A stretch of DNA of 64,000 nt from positions 3,100,001-3,164,000 of the forward strand of contig NZ_CP077800.1 in the NCBI RefSeq assembly GCF_019112525.1, written 5' to 3'. This DNA is from Modestobacter sp. L9-4 (GTDB lineage: Bacteria; Actinomycetota; Actinomycetes; Mycobacteriales; Geodermatophilaceae). The notes beneath the pieces were generated by a model that did no database searches, was not told where the DNA came from, and saw nothing but the letters and a program-made list of their open reading frames with translations. Both the position numbers and the translations under genes were made by a program. Positions 15,192 through 22,727 of the stretch are shown here, one piece after another; position 1 is the stretch's first letter; every line of letters starts with the position of its first letter.

Positions 15192-16028
15192 TCAGCCCAG
15201 GAGCTTCAGGATGCCCTGGGTGGACTGGTTGGCCTGGGCCAGCATCGACGTGCCGGCCTGGGTCAGGATCTGCGTGCGGGTGAAGTTGGTCATCTCCTGG
15301 GCCATGTCGGTGTCGCGGATGCGGCTCTCCGACGCGGTCAGGTTCTCGGCCGTGGTGTTGAGGTTGTTGATGGTGTGCTCGAACCGGTTCTGGATGGCAC
15401 CCAGGCTGGCGCGGGCGGTCGAGACGTTCTTGATGGCGGTGTCGATCAGGCCGATGGCGGTCTGCGCGCCGGAGGCCGAGGTCAGGCTGACGGCGCTGAC
15501 GCCCAGGTCGCCGGCGTCGAAGCCCACGCCGCCGCTCGCCGACTGGATGGTGACCTTGGTGGTGTCACCGGAGGCGTAGCCGACCTGGAAGTTCTTGTCG
15601 TAGGTGCCGTCGAGCAGCTTGACGTTGTTGAAGGTCGTCTTGTCCGCGATGCGGGTGAGCTCGGACTGCAGCGTCTTGCTCTCGGCGTCCATGGCGGCGT
15701 TGGAGTTCGTGTCGTTGCCGCCCTCGTTGGCCGCCTGGACGGCGAGGTCGCGCATGCGCTGCAGGATCGAGGTGGTCTCGCTCAGGCCACCCTCAGCGGT
15801 CTGCACGACCGAGATGCCGTCCTGGGTGTTGCGGACGGCGACCTTGATGCCACCGATCTGCGAGCGCAGGCCCTCGGAGATCGCGAGGCCGGCGGCGTCG
15901 TCGGCGGCGCGGTTGATGCGGAAACCGGAGGAGAGCTTCTCCAGCGACTTCGCCATCTGGTTGTTCGTGGTGCTCAGGTTGCGGTAGGCGTTGAGAGCCG
16001 AGGTGTTGGTGTTGACGCTGAGACCCAT
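15192..16028 (-). CDS. fliC: Flagellin, copy B (upstream)
   Basis: This is a second 278-residue flagellin with the same D0/D1 ends as copy A. The DNA is identical over 375 bases at the 5' side (15711-16085, including the leader) and about 226 bases at the 3' side. The middle differs clearly (for example GGVGFDAGDLGVSAVSLTSASG here against GSTSFSSTGLAVDSIDLTTAAG-type sequence in A). Both should co-assemble or be alternative filament subunits. The variable middle would face outward and is Ser/Thr-rich, so it could carry glycans. A sigma-28-like promoter precedes it. Confidence 0.96.
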   Translation of the reverse strand: MGLSVNTNTSALNAYRNLSTTNNQMAKSLEKLSSGFRINRAADDAAGLAISEGLRSQIGGIKVAVRNTQDGISVVQTAEGGLSETTSILQRMRDLAVQAANEGGNDTNSNAAMDAESKTLQSELTRIADKTTFNNVKLLDGTYDKNFQVGYASGDTTKVTIQSASGGVGFDAGDLGVSAVSLTSASGAQTAIGLIDTAIKNVSTARASLGAIQNRFEHTINNLNTTAENLTASESRIRDTDMAQEMTNFTRTQILTQAGTSMLAQANQSTQGILKLLG

Positions 16029-16033
16029 GGTTT

Positions 16034-16078
16034 CCTCCGTGGAATTCGGGCTGCTGTGTGGAGACCGCTGCATCCGTG
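16034..16078 (-). promoter_or_regulatory. Flagellin B leader with two CsrA-type sites
   Basis: CACGGATG (minus strand, 16071-16078) and CACGGAGG over the Shine-Dalgarno (16034-16041) lie in a leader identical to that of flagellin A. CsrA encoded at 21681 is the natural candidate to bind here. Confidence 0.5.
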
Positions 16079-16098
16079 CTGCGGGCGTTGCTCAACCC

Positions 16099-16126
16099 TT
16101 AACGGCCGGTGCGCAGCACTCCTTGA
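16099..16126 (-). promoter_or_regulatory. Sigma-28-like promoter of flagellin B
   Basis: The minus strand reads TCAA, 16 bases, GCCGTTAA, the best match of the set to TAAA-N15/16-GCCGATAA. The preceding CGGG and following GGA bases around the -35 are shared with flagellin A. The rest of the 305-base gap 16029-16333 presumably holds the divergent promoter of the glycosyltransferase, which I cannot point to. Confidence 0.7.
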
Positions 16127-16333
16127 CCCGAACCGGGGACTTCTTCCCGCTCCTCGGTCCGGAGGCGGTGCCGCTGTCGTCCGTGCGGCCGGTGCCGTCC
16201 GCCGTGCGCGCTGCCGATACCCGGCCCGATGTCTCCAGCACCGCGTGGTGCAGGCCCGCCCCGACAGCCCCGGCAGCAGGTCAGCCGGTGCCGCGGGCGG
16301 ACCGGGACCCGATCCGGGGAGGACCCGCCGACC

Positions 16334-17407
16334 GTGAACGTCCTGTTGTGCACCACCGTCTACACCGGATCCAAGTACCACCGGATGACCGAACCGGCCC
16401 GCGCCGTGCACGAGGCCGGCCTCGGGATCCAGGTCACCGTCAGCCACGGGATCACGACCACGATGGTCCAGGAGCCGGGGGAGACCGAGCTGAGCGTCGG
16501 GGCGGTCGACGCCCAGGGCGCTGACGTCGTGGTGCTGCAGCTGCCCAAGACGGTCGCGATGCTGCAGGTGCTGCGGTTGCTGCAGGCCCAGGGCGTCGCC
16601 GTCGTGGTGGAGATGGACGACCTGCTCTCCGCCGTGCCCTACGGCCACATGGGCCACTCCGCGCTGATCCGCGGCGGCCTGGACAAGCTGGCCCTGGCCT
16701 GCGCCCGGGAGGCTGACCTGGTCACCGTCTCGACCCCCTCGCTGCTGACCGAGTACGCCACCCGCGGGCGGGGCGTGGTGGTGCCCAACGCGATCCCCCG
16801 CCGGGTCGCCGAGCTGCCGCCGGCCTACGAGCGGGAGCCGGAGACGGTGACCGTCGGCTGGACCGGGTCGGTGCTCGTGCACCCCTACGACCTGCAGGTG
16901 ATGGAGTCGGGGCTGCAGCAGGCGCTGGACCGCACCCAGGGGCAGAGCCGGTTCATGGTGATGGGTGCCGCCGGCGACTCGCGCAGCGTCCTCCGGCTGG
17001 CCGAGGACCCGGTGGTCGTCCCCTGGGTCCGCGAGGTCGACGACTACCTGACCCTGGTGGGCGAGCAGTTCGACGTGGGCATCGCCCCGCTCCGCGACGA
17101 CCGGTTCAACGACTGCAAGAGCTGGCTGAAGGTGATGGAGTACGCCGCCCGCGGCGTCTACGCGGTCCGGTCGCCCAGCAAGGAGTACGAGCGCCTCGGA
17201 CTCGGTCGGCGCGCCAAGGCCCCCCGTGACTGGGCCACCCTCATCGCCGGTGGCGTGCAGCGCCCCGACCAGCGCCGGGAGATGGCCGCGGCCGACCGCG
17301 AGGCGGTGCTGGCCCGGCACCTCACCGAGCACACGGCCGAGCTGTGGGCCGGCGCCTGGCGGCAGGCCCGGGAGAACCGCACCCGCAGCCAGCGTCTCAG
17401 CGCCTGA
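16334..17407 (+). CDS. GT-B-type glycosyltransferase beside the flagellins
   Basis: This 357-residue protein starts VNVLLCTTVYTGSKYHRM. It has two Rossmann-like halves, with VVVLQLPKTVAMLQVLRLLQ and VVVEMDDLL in the first. The second half shows VTVGWTGSVLVHPYDL and DVGIAPLRDDRFNDCKSWLKVMEYAARG, a GT1/GT4-style C-terminal sugar-nucleotide site. GTG at 16334 has GGGGAGGA ahead of it. It is transcribed away from flagellin B and ended by its own terminator. Position suggests flagellin glycosylation, but no sequence feature fixes the acceptor. Confidence 0.8.
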   Translation: MNVLLCTTVYTGSKYHRMTEPARAVHEAGLGIQVTVSHGITTTMVQEPGETELSVGAVDAQGADVVVLQLPKTVAMLQVLRLLQAQGVAVVVEMDDLLSAVPYGHMGHSALIRGGLDKLALACAREADLVTVSTPSLLTEYATRGRGVVVPNAIPRRVAELPPAYEREPETVTVGWTGSVLVHPYDLQVMESGLQQALDRTQGQSRFMVMGAAGDSRSVLRLAEDPVVVPWVREVDDYLTLVGEQFDVGIAPLRDDRFNDCKSWLKVMEYAARGVYAVRSPSKEYERLGLGRRAKAPRDWATLIAGGVQRPDQRREMAAADREAVLARHLTEHTAELWAGAWRQARENRTRSQRLSA

Positions 17408-17420
17408 CCGCAGGCACCAC

Positions 17421-17460
17421 CGACGAGGCCCCCTCCGCAGCAGCGGAGGGGGCCTCGTCG
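17421..17460. terminator. Two-way terminator between glycosyltransferase and sigma gene
   Basis: An 18-bp perfect stem (17421-17438 with 17443-17460) and AGCA loop lie between two convergent genes, so it can serve both. Confidence 0.8.
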
Positions 17461-17549
17461 TGCTGCCCGGGTGCGGATGGGAACCCCGGGCCGGACACGG
17501 CCGTGCCCCCGGACGACGTGGTGTCGGCCGGGGGCACGGGGGAGTGGTG

Positions 17550-18470
17550 TCAGGCGGGCTGGGACGCCGGCGCGCGCGGGGGGACCTGCCAGCCGTGCCC
17601 GCGGCCGCCGGGCCGGGGCGCCGGGAACGAGGGGGCGGCAGCCGCGCGACCCGTCCCGGGCTGCCGGGCGGCGACCCGCTCGACGTAGGCGCGCTGCTGG
17701 TTGCGGGCGCGCACCCCGCCGTCGGCCGCCACCGGCGTGCCGTCCCAGAGCTCGCTCATCGCCGCGTGCAGCAGGGTCAGCGCCCGGGCGCGCATCTGCG
17801 AGACGCGGGACAGGGTGACCCCGAGGGAGTCCGCGATGTCGGTGAGCGACTCGTCACCGAAGAAGTTGCGCTCGACGACCTCGTCGAGCCGGTCGGGCAG
17901 TGCCCGGATCGCCTCGTGCAGGTGCCGGGCCCGCTCACCGCGCATCAGCGCGCGCTCGGGGGAGTCGCCGGTGTCGGGCAGGTCCAGCGACCCGCCGTCG
18001 GTGCCGGACTCGGCGTCCATGCTGACCATCACCGCGCGGTGCACGTCGATCTGCAGCGAGTCCAGCTCCGACCGGGCGACGCCTAGGCTGGTGGCCAGCT
18101 CCTCCTTCGTCGGCGGCCGGCCCAGGCGGATGGTGAGCGCGTCGGTCGCGGCGTCGGTGCGCCGCGCCGCGGCCCGCACCGAGCGGCTGGCCCAGTCGCC
18201 CGAGCGCAGCTCGTCGAGGACCGCGCCCTGCAGGCGGGGGAGGGCGTAGGTGGCGAAGGACGCGCCCGCGGCCGGGTCGAAGCGGCGGGCGACCTCGACC
18301 AGCGCGATGCTCGCGCAGGAGAGCAGGTCGTCCCGGCTCACGTGGCTCGGCAGGGAGATGCGGGAGGCCACCGCGTTCACCGCGAACTGGGCCAGCGGCA
18401 GGTGGGTGGTCACCAGCGCGTCGACGTCGGACGGTCGGCGATCGAGCACGGCGGAGCGGGCTGGGGTCAC
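17550..18470 (-). CDS. fliA: RNA polymerase sigma factor, FliA/WhiG/SigD family (sigma-28)
   Basis: This 306-residue protein has sigma region 2 (LLSCASIALVEVARRFDPAAGASFATYALPRLQGAVLDELR), region 3 (GRPPTKEELATSLGVARSEL) and region 4 (LPDRLDEVVERNFFGDESLTDIADSLGVTLSRVSQM). It would direct RNA polymerase to late flagellar promoters such as those proposed here. About 60 extra residues, basic and Ala/Pro/Gly-rich, follow region 4 and are unusual. The start is uncertain: GTG 18470 or GTG 18449, neither with a strong ribosome site. It diverges from flgN. No FlgM-like anti-sigma gene is visible in the window. Confidence 0.92.
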   Translation of the reverse strand: MTPARSAVLDRRPSDVDALVTTHLPLAQFAVNAVASRISLPSHVSRDDLLSCASIALVEVARRFDPAAGASFATYALPRLQGAVLDELRSGDWASRSVRAAARRTDAATDALTIRLGRPPTKEELATSLGVARSELDSLQIDVHRAVMVSMDAESGTDGGSLDLPDTGDSPERALMRGERARHLHEAIRALPDRLDEVVERNFFGDESLTDIADSLGVTLSRVSQMRARALTLLHAAMSELWDGTPVAADGGVRARNQQRAYVERVAARQPGTGRAAAAPSFPAPRPGGRGHGWQVPPRAPASQPA

Positions 18471-18549
18471 GGCTGTGTACTCGGCGGGTCCACCCCCGTA
18501 CCGGACCGCCGCCGCGCACTTTTCTGCGGTGGGTCCGGTCCAACTCGGC

Positions 18550-18577
18550 TTGATCGTCCCCAGCGGTGTGCCGATGG
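18550..18577 (+). promoter_or_regulatory. Sigma-28-like promoter of flgN-flgK-flgL
   Basis: The plus strand reads TTGA, 16 bases, GCCGATGG, with the same spacing as the flagellin and flgB sites. It lies 77 bases before the flgN start, in the divergent gap with the sigma gene. Confidence 0.5.
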
Positions 18578-18653
18578 TCCACCGACAGCGCCCGCCGGAC
18601 CCGGCAGGCGCAGGCCCCCACGGGTTGCACACGACGACGGAAAGGCGGCGGAC

Positions 18654-19145
18654 GTGGACCACCAGCACCTGTCGACGTTGCTCTGGCGGGAGCAGGAGCT
18701 CCTGGACCTCCTGCTGTTCAAGGCCGAGGAGAAGCAGTACCTCATCATCACCGGCAAGAGCCGGTGGCTGGCGCGCATCGCGCACGAGATCGAGGTCGTG
18801 CTCGAGCAGCTGCGGACCCTCGAGGTCGAGCGGGCGGCGGCGACCGAGCAGATCGCCGGCCGGCTGGGCCTGGCGGTCGACCCCTCGCTCCGGCAGCTGG
18901 CCGACGTCGCGCCGGCGCCGTGGAACGACCTGTACACCAAGCACCACGAGTCGCTGCTGGCCCTCGTCACCGAGCTGCGCTCCCTCTCCGACACCAACAA
19001 GGGGCTCATCGAGGGCGGGCTCGCGGCCATCGGCGACGCGCTGCTGTCGGTGCGCCCGGCGGGGGCGACGGCCGGGACGTACACGCAGGCCGGACGGGCC
19101 ACCGGCAACGCCTACCGCTCGGTCACCCTGGACGGCGCGCTGTGA
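18654..19145 (+). CDS. flgN: Flagellar chaperone FlgN
   Basis: This 163-residue helical protein is of the FlgN type: LSTLLWREQELLDLLLFKAEEKQYLI near the start and a long amphipathic helix EIEVVLEQLRTLEVERAAA. FlgN escorts the hook-filament junction proteins FlgK and FlgL, encoded next. GTG at 18654 has GGAAAGG ten bases upstream. The gap to flgK is 73 bases. Confidence 0.88.
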   Translation: MDHQHLSTLLWREQELLDLLLFKAEEKQYLIITGKSRWLARIAHEIEVVLEQLRTLEVERAAATEQIAGRLGLAVDPSLRQLADVAPAPWNDLYTKHHESLLALVTELRSLSDTNKGLIEGGLAAIGDALLSVRPAGATAGTYTQAGRATGNAYRSVTLDGAL

Positions 19146-19218
19146 GCCGGGTCGTGGGCGGACAGACCAGCACAGCATCCCGGCGGACCTCGCCGGCCGG
19201 CGCCAATGAGGAGCACAA

Positions 19219-20628
19219 GTGAGCACGTTCTCCGGCCTGAACCGGGCGACGACCGCCCTCTGGGCCCAGCAGCGCGGCCTGGACGTCACCGGGCAGAACA
19301 TCGCCAACATCAACACCGTCGGCTACTCGCGGCAGCGGGCCGAGCTCCAGTCGGTGAACGGCAACGTCGTCCCGGCCATCTACTCGGTCAGCAACCAGGT
19401 CGGCCAGGGCGTCGACGCCGACACCGTCATCCGGATCCGGGACGCCTTCCTGGAGAGCCGGGCCCAGGCCGAGACCGCCACCACCGCCCAGATGACCGTG
19501 CGGGACGACACCCTGGCCACGGTGGAGCAGGCGTTCCGCGAGCCGGGCACCACCGGCATCTCGGCCAAGCTCACCAGCGTCTACACGTCGTGGAGCGAGC
19601 TGGCCAGCTCTCCCAAGGAGGACGGCGCCCGCGCGGCGGTGCTGCAGAACACCGCCACCCTCGTCGCCGAGCTGCACACCACCAGCGCCACCCTGGACCA
19701 GCAGTGGACCCAGACCCGCGACAGCCTCGACGTGCTGGCGCAGGACGTGAACGCCAAGGCCCAGGCCATCGCCGACCTGAACGTCTCCATCCGGCGGGGC
19801 ACCCAGGCGGGGCTGCCGGTCAACGAGCTGGCCGACAAGCGCGACGTGCTGGTGATGGACCTGGCGGAGGCGATCGGTGCGACGTCCACGCCCGGCTCCG
19901 ACGGCCAGGTCGACGTGGTGGTCTCCGGCGCCACGCTGATCTCCGGCGGTTCGGCCACCCGGATCAAGGCCGTCGGCACCGGGGACCCGGCCACGGTCAG
20001 CGCCACGAACCCCCGGTTCGAGACCGACCCGGGCAGCACGCGGGTCGCCGTCGGCGGTACCGCGGGCGGCAAGCTCACCGCGCTGACCGAGACGATCCCC
20101 CGCTACCGCACGGAGCTCGACGCGGTGGCCCGGCAGGTGGCGCAGGAGATCAACACCGCGCACGCGCAGGGCTACGACAAGGACGGCGCCCCCGGCGGCG
20201 TCGTGTTCGACGGTGGCGGGGCCGCGACGATCACCGCGGCCACCATCACCCTCAAGATCACCGACACCGCGAAGCTGGCGGCGGCCTCCCGGCCGCCGAA
20301 CGGCACGGACCCCTCCGCGGACAACGGCAACGCCATGGCCCTGGGCAAGCTCAAGGACGCTGCCGGGGGCTCGACCACGCTCTACCGCAAGCTCATCGTC
20401 GCCCTCGGCGTCGAGGCCTCGGTGGCGACGAGCAACCTGGAGACCCAGAAGGTCATCGGCAGTCAGGTCGAGGCGTCCCGGGAGTCCGTCGCGGGGGTCA
20501 ACATCGACGAGGAGATGACGAACATGCTGCAGTTCCAGCACGCCTACCAGGCCGCCGCGCGTCTGATCACCACCATCGACGAGACGCTCGACGTGCTGAT
20601 CAACCGCACCGGCCGAGTGGGGCTGTGA
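19219..20628 (+). CDS. flgK: Hook-filament junction protein FlgK (HAP1)
   Basis: This 469-residue protein has the N-terminal rod/hook motif (LNRATTALWAQQRGLDVTGQN, NTVGYSRQRAEL) and the C-terminal counterpart (GVNIDEEMTNMLQFQHAYQAAARLITTIDETLDVLINRTG). The long middle is coiled-coil and variable, as in FlgK. It forms the first junction ring between hook and filament. A GAGG-type site precedes the GTG start, and flgL follows after 4 bases. Confidence 0.95.
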   Translation: MSTFSGLNRATTALWAQQRGLDVTGQNIANINTVGYSRQRAELQSVNGNVVPAIYSVSNQVGQGVDADTVIRIRDAFLESRAQAETATTAQMTVRDDTLATVEQAFREPGTTGISAKLTSVYTSWSELASSPKEDGARAAVLQNTATLVAELHTTSATLDQQWTQTRDSLDVLAQDVNAKAQAIADLNVSIRRGTQAGLPVNELADKRDVLVMDLAEAIGATSTPGSDGQVDVVVSGATLISGGSATRIKAVGTGDPATVSATNPRFETDPGSTRVAVGGTAGGKLTALTETIPRYRTELDAVARQVAQEINTAHAQGYDKDGAPGGVVFDGGGAATITAATITLKITDTAKLAAASRPPNGTDPSADNGNAMALGKLKDAAGGSTTLYRKLIVALGVEASVATSNLETQKVIGSQVEASRESVAGVNIDEEMTNMLQFQHAYQAAARLITTIDETLDVLINRTGRVGL

Positions 20629-20632
20629 CCTG

Positions 20633-21535
20633 ATGCGGATCACCCAGCGGTCGCTCGCGGCCACGGCGCTGCAGAACCTGAACCGCAACATGGAGGCCAT
20701 CGCCAAGCTGCAGGCCCAGCAGACCTCCGGCAAGTCGATCAACAAGCCCTCGGACGACCCGACCGGCACGAACTCGGCGATGCAGGTCCGTCAGGAGATG
20801 GCCAGCGCGACCCAGTACTCCCGCAACATCGGCGACGCGATCTCACAGCTGGACGCGACCGACTCGGCCCTGACGAACATCACCGCCCAGGTGCAGAGCG
20901 CCCGTGCGCTCACCGTGAAGGGCCTCAACGACGGCAGTCTCTCCGACGCCTCCCGGGTGGCCGTCCAGACGGAGATGAAGGGCATCCGGGAGAGCCTCCT
21001 CGGCCTGGCCAACACCGCGGTCAAGGGCCAGCCGATCTTCGGCGGGGTGACGAGCGGTGCCTCCGCCTACGACGCCGCCGGCGCCTACGTCGGTTACGGC
21101 GGCACCGCGGGGGTGCCGGTGGTCGAGGTCCGCCGGCAGGTCTCCGAGGTCGACTCGGTGCGCGTGGACGTCACCGGCCCCGAGGCCTTCGGCGACCCGG
21201 CGACCGGGGACCTCTTCTCGGTCATCGGGGACATCGCCCGCGACGTCGTGGACGACCCGGCCGCCCTGGCCGGCCACCTCGCCGCACTCGACAAGGCCCT
21301 CGACGGGCTGAAGAAGGTCGCGGCCGACATCGGCACCCGGACCAACCGGGTCGAGACGGCGCAGCAGGTGAACCAGGACCTCCAGCTGACGCTGCAGACC
21401 CGGTCGGCGTCCATCGAGAACATCGACCTGGCCAAGACCATGGTGGACCTGTCGATGATGCAGACCGGTTACCAGGCCGCGCTGGGCGCCACGGCCAAGG
21501 TCGTCCAGCCGACCCTGCTGGACTTCCTGCGCTGA
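20633..21535 (+). CDS. flgL: Hook-filament junction protein FlgL (HAP3)
   Basis: This 300-residue flagellin-like protein has MRITQRSLAATALQNLNRNM and the KLQAQQTSGKSINKPSDDPTG motif near its start. It ends with IENIDLAKTMVDLSMMQTGYQAALGATAKVVQPTLLDFLR, the FlgL C-terminal helix. It forms the second junction ring, on which FliC polymerises. The gene sits 4 bases after flgK and ends in a terminator stem that includes its own stop codon. Confidence 0.95.
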   Translation: MRITQRSLAATALQNLNRNMEAIAKLQAQQTSGKSINKPSDDPTGTNSAMQVRQEMASATQYSRNIGDAISQLDATDSALTNITAQVQSARALTVKGLNDGSLSDASRVAVQTEMKGIRESLLGLANTAVKGQPIFGGVTSGASAYDAAGAYVGYGGTAGVPVVEVRRQVSEVDSVRVDVTGPEAFGDPATGDLFSVIGDIARDVVDDPAALAGHLAALDKALDGLKKVAADIGTRTNRVETAQQVNQDLQLTLQTRSASIENIDLAKTMVDLSMMQTGYQAALGATAKVVQPTLLDFLR

Positions 21536-21562
21536 AACGGCGGCAGGGGCCGCCGTTTCAGC
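21531..21562 (+). terminator. Terminator overlapping the flgL stop
   Basis: A 14-bp perfect stem (21531-21544 with 21549-21562) with an AGGG loop begins inside the last flgL codon. It separates flgN-flgK-flgL from csrA. Confidence 0.8.
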
Positions 21563-21664
21563 GCCGCCCCTGCCGAGAAGAGAGCTGGAGCGCCGACCAC
21601 CCGGGTGGCGGCGCCCCCGTCCCGCCACACCGGCGGGGCACGCCACGGATGGCCCACACGAACC

Positions 21665-21681
21665 CATGGAGGGGTACCCCA
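21665..21681 (+). promoter_or_regulatory. CsrA-type motif over the csrA ribosome binding site
   Basis: CATGGAGG (21665-21672) fits CANGGANG and contains the Shine-Dalgarno sequence of csrA. The palindrome GGGGTACCCC directly follows, so the site sits beside a small hairpin. This arrangement would allow CsrA to repress its own translation. Confidence 0.45.
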
Positions 21682-21932
21682 TGCTCACACTCACCCGCAG
21701 CGTCGGCGAGAGCATCCGGATCGGCGAGGACATCGAGGTCTACGTCGTCGAGGTGCGCGGTGGCACCGTGCGGCTGGGCTTCAAGGCCCCCCGCGAGGTC
21801 GCCATCCACCGCGAGGAGGTCTACCGCCAGATCGCCGAGGCCAACAGCCTGGCGGCCGAGGTGGCAGCCGACGCGCTGGGCGCCTTGGCAGCATTCGCAC
21901 CAGCGTTGAACAGCTCGACTAGCAAAGAGTGA
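21681..21932 (+). CDS. csrA: Carbon storage/translational regulator CsrA
   Basis: This 83-residue RNA-binding protein begins MLTLTRSVGESIRIGEDI and continues through VRLGFKAPREVAIHREEVY, covering all five CsrA strands, including the L4/R44-type RNA contact residues (here LTR and REV). A 25-residue tail follows. CsrA dimers bind GGA motifs in mRNA leaders and block translation. In Gram-positive bacteria its main target is flagellin, controlled by the antagonist FliW, which I do not find here. I chose ATG 21681 over the upstream ATG 21666 because GGAGGGG lies at the right distance. Confidence 0.95.
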   Translation: MLTLTRSVGESIRIGEDIEVYVVEVRGGTVRLGFKAPREVAIHREEVYRQIAEANSLAAEVAADALGALAAFAPALNSSTSKE

Positions 21933-22071
21933 CATGACCGTGATCGATTCGACTCAATAGTCGTTCACCTCAGTTGCCACAGTAGTCACAGGGCGGCGAG
22001 TCTCGCCGTCGGACTGGTCGCTGCTGCGCAACTCTTCCCCCACAGCGCCACCGCTACTGGGGGAGATCGAC

Positions 22072-22650
22072 ATGGCACGCAGCGCACTTGCACAGAACAC
22101 GACCGCTGGCATCGACCTGCACGTCGAGGAGCCCGCTGCCGACGGCCTGCGCCTCGTCGAGGCCGTCGGCAGCGACGTGGACGCGCTGGGCCCCGCCTGT
22201 GCCGAGTCCACCTGGGCCGAGACCGTGGTCGTCCACGTGCAGCTCCGCCCCCGGCGCTCCGGCACCCGCCGCTGCCTGGCCGCCCTCTCCGCGCTGGCCG
22301 GCCGGCACGAGGACGTCTCCTTCTCCCTGACCGGGCTGTCCGGCGACGACCGCGTCGTGCGGGTCACCGTCGGTGTCGAGCTCGGCCCGCGGGAGCTGAT
22401 CGCCAAGTTCTCCGACCAGGCGCAGGCCGCCTACGCCTTCGTCGACGGTCTGTTCACCGACCTCTACGACTTCATGCCGGTCTACGTCGCCGAGCCCAGC
22501 GCGGCCGAGCGCGCCGCCGCCGCCGGCGTCCTCGAGGCCGCCGAGGCCCCGCGCGCCGCCGCCCCCCGGGCGGCCGCGCCGCGCATCCCCTCGCCGCGGA
22601 CCCCCGTCGACGCCGCCGTCACCCGGCGCGCGGTGCCCGTCCCCGCCTGA
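22072..22650 (+). CDS. Hypothetical protein downstream of csrA
   Basis: I do not recognise this 192-residue protein. The N-terminal 130 residues look like a folded alpha/beta domain (AETVVVHVQLRPRRSGTRRCL, VVRVTVGVELGPRELIAKFS, YAFVDGLFTDLYDFMPVYV). The last 60 are a disordered Ala/Pro/Arg tail. No signal peptide or membrane segment is seen. GGGGGAGA precedes the ATG. The 139 bases between csrA and this gene are noticeably less GC-rich and include a short CGACT/AGTCG inverted repeat (21950-21963). It precedes a sigma-like gene by 77 bases, so the two may be cotranscribed. Confidence 0.6.
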   Translation: MARSALAQNTTAGIDLHVEEPAADGLRLVEAVGSDVDALGPACAESTWAETVVVHVQLRPRRSGTRRCLAALSALAGRHEDVSFSLTGLSGDDRVVRVTVGVELGPRELIAKFSDQAQAAYAFVDGLFTDLYDFMPVYVAEPSAAERAAAAGVLEAAEAPRAAAPRAAAPRIPSPRTPVDAAVTRRAVPVPA

Positions 22651-22727
22651 CGGAGGACCCCGGTCCCCCCCGGGCCGACCAGCACCACCCCCCACCCGCC
22701 CCCTGCACTTCCCCTCAGGAGGACCCG

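Noticed and set aside
21950-21963. CGACT-CAAT-AGTCG inverted repeat after csrA as an operator
   Set aside because: Too short and single. Kept only as a description of the less GC-rich gap.
22072-22650. FliW identity for the gene downstream of csrA
   Set aside because: The size is close to FliW, but none of the FliW N-terminal features are present.
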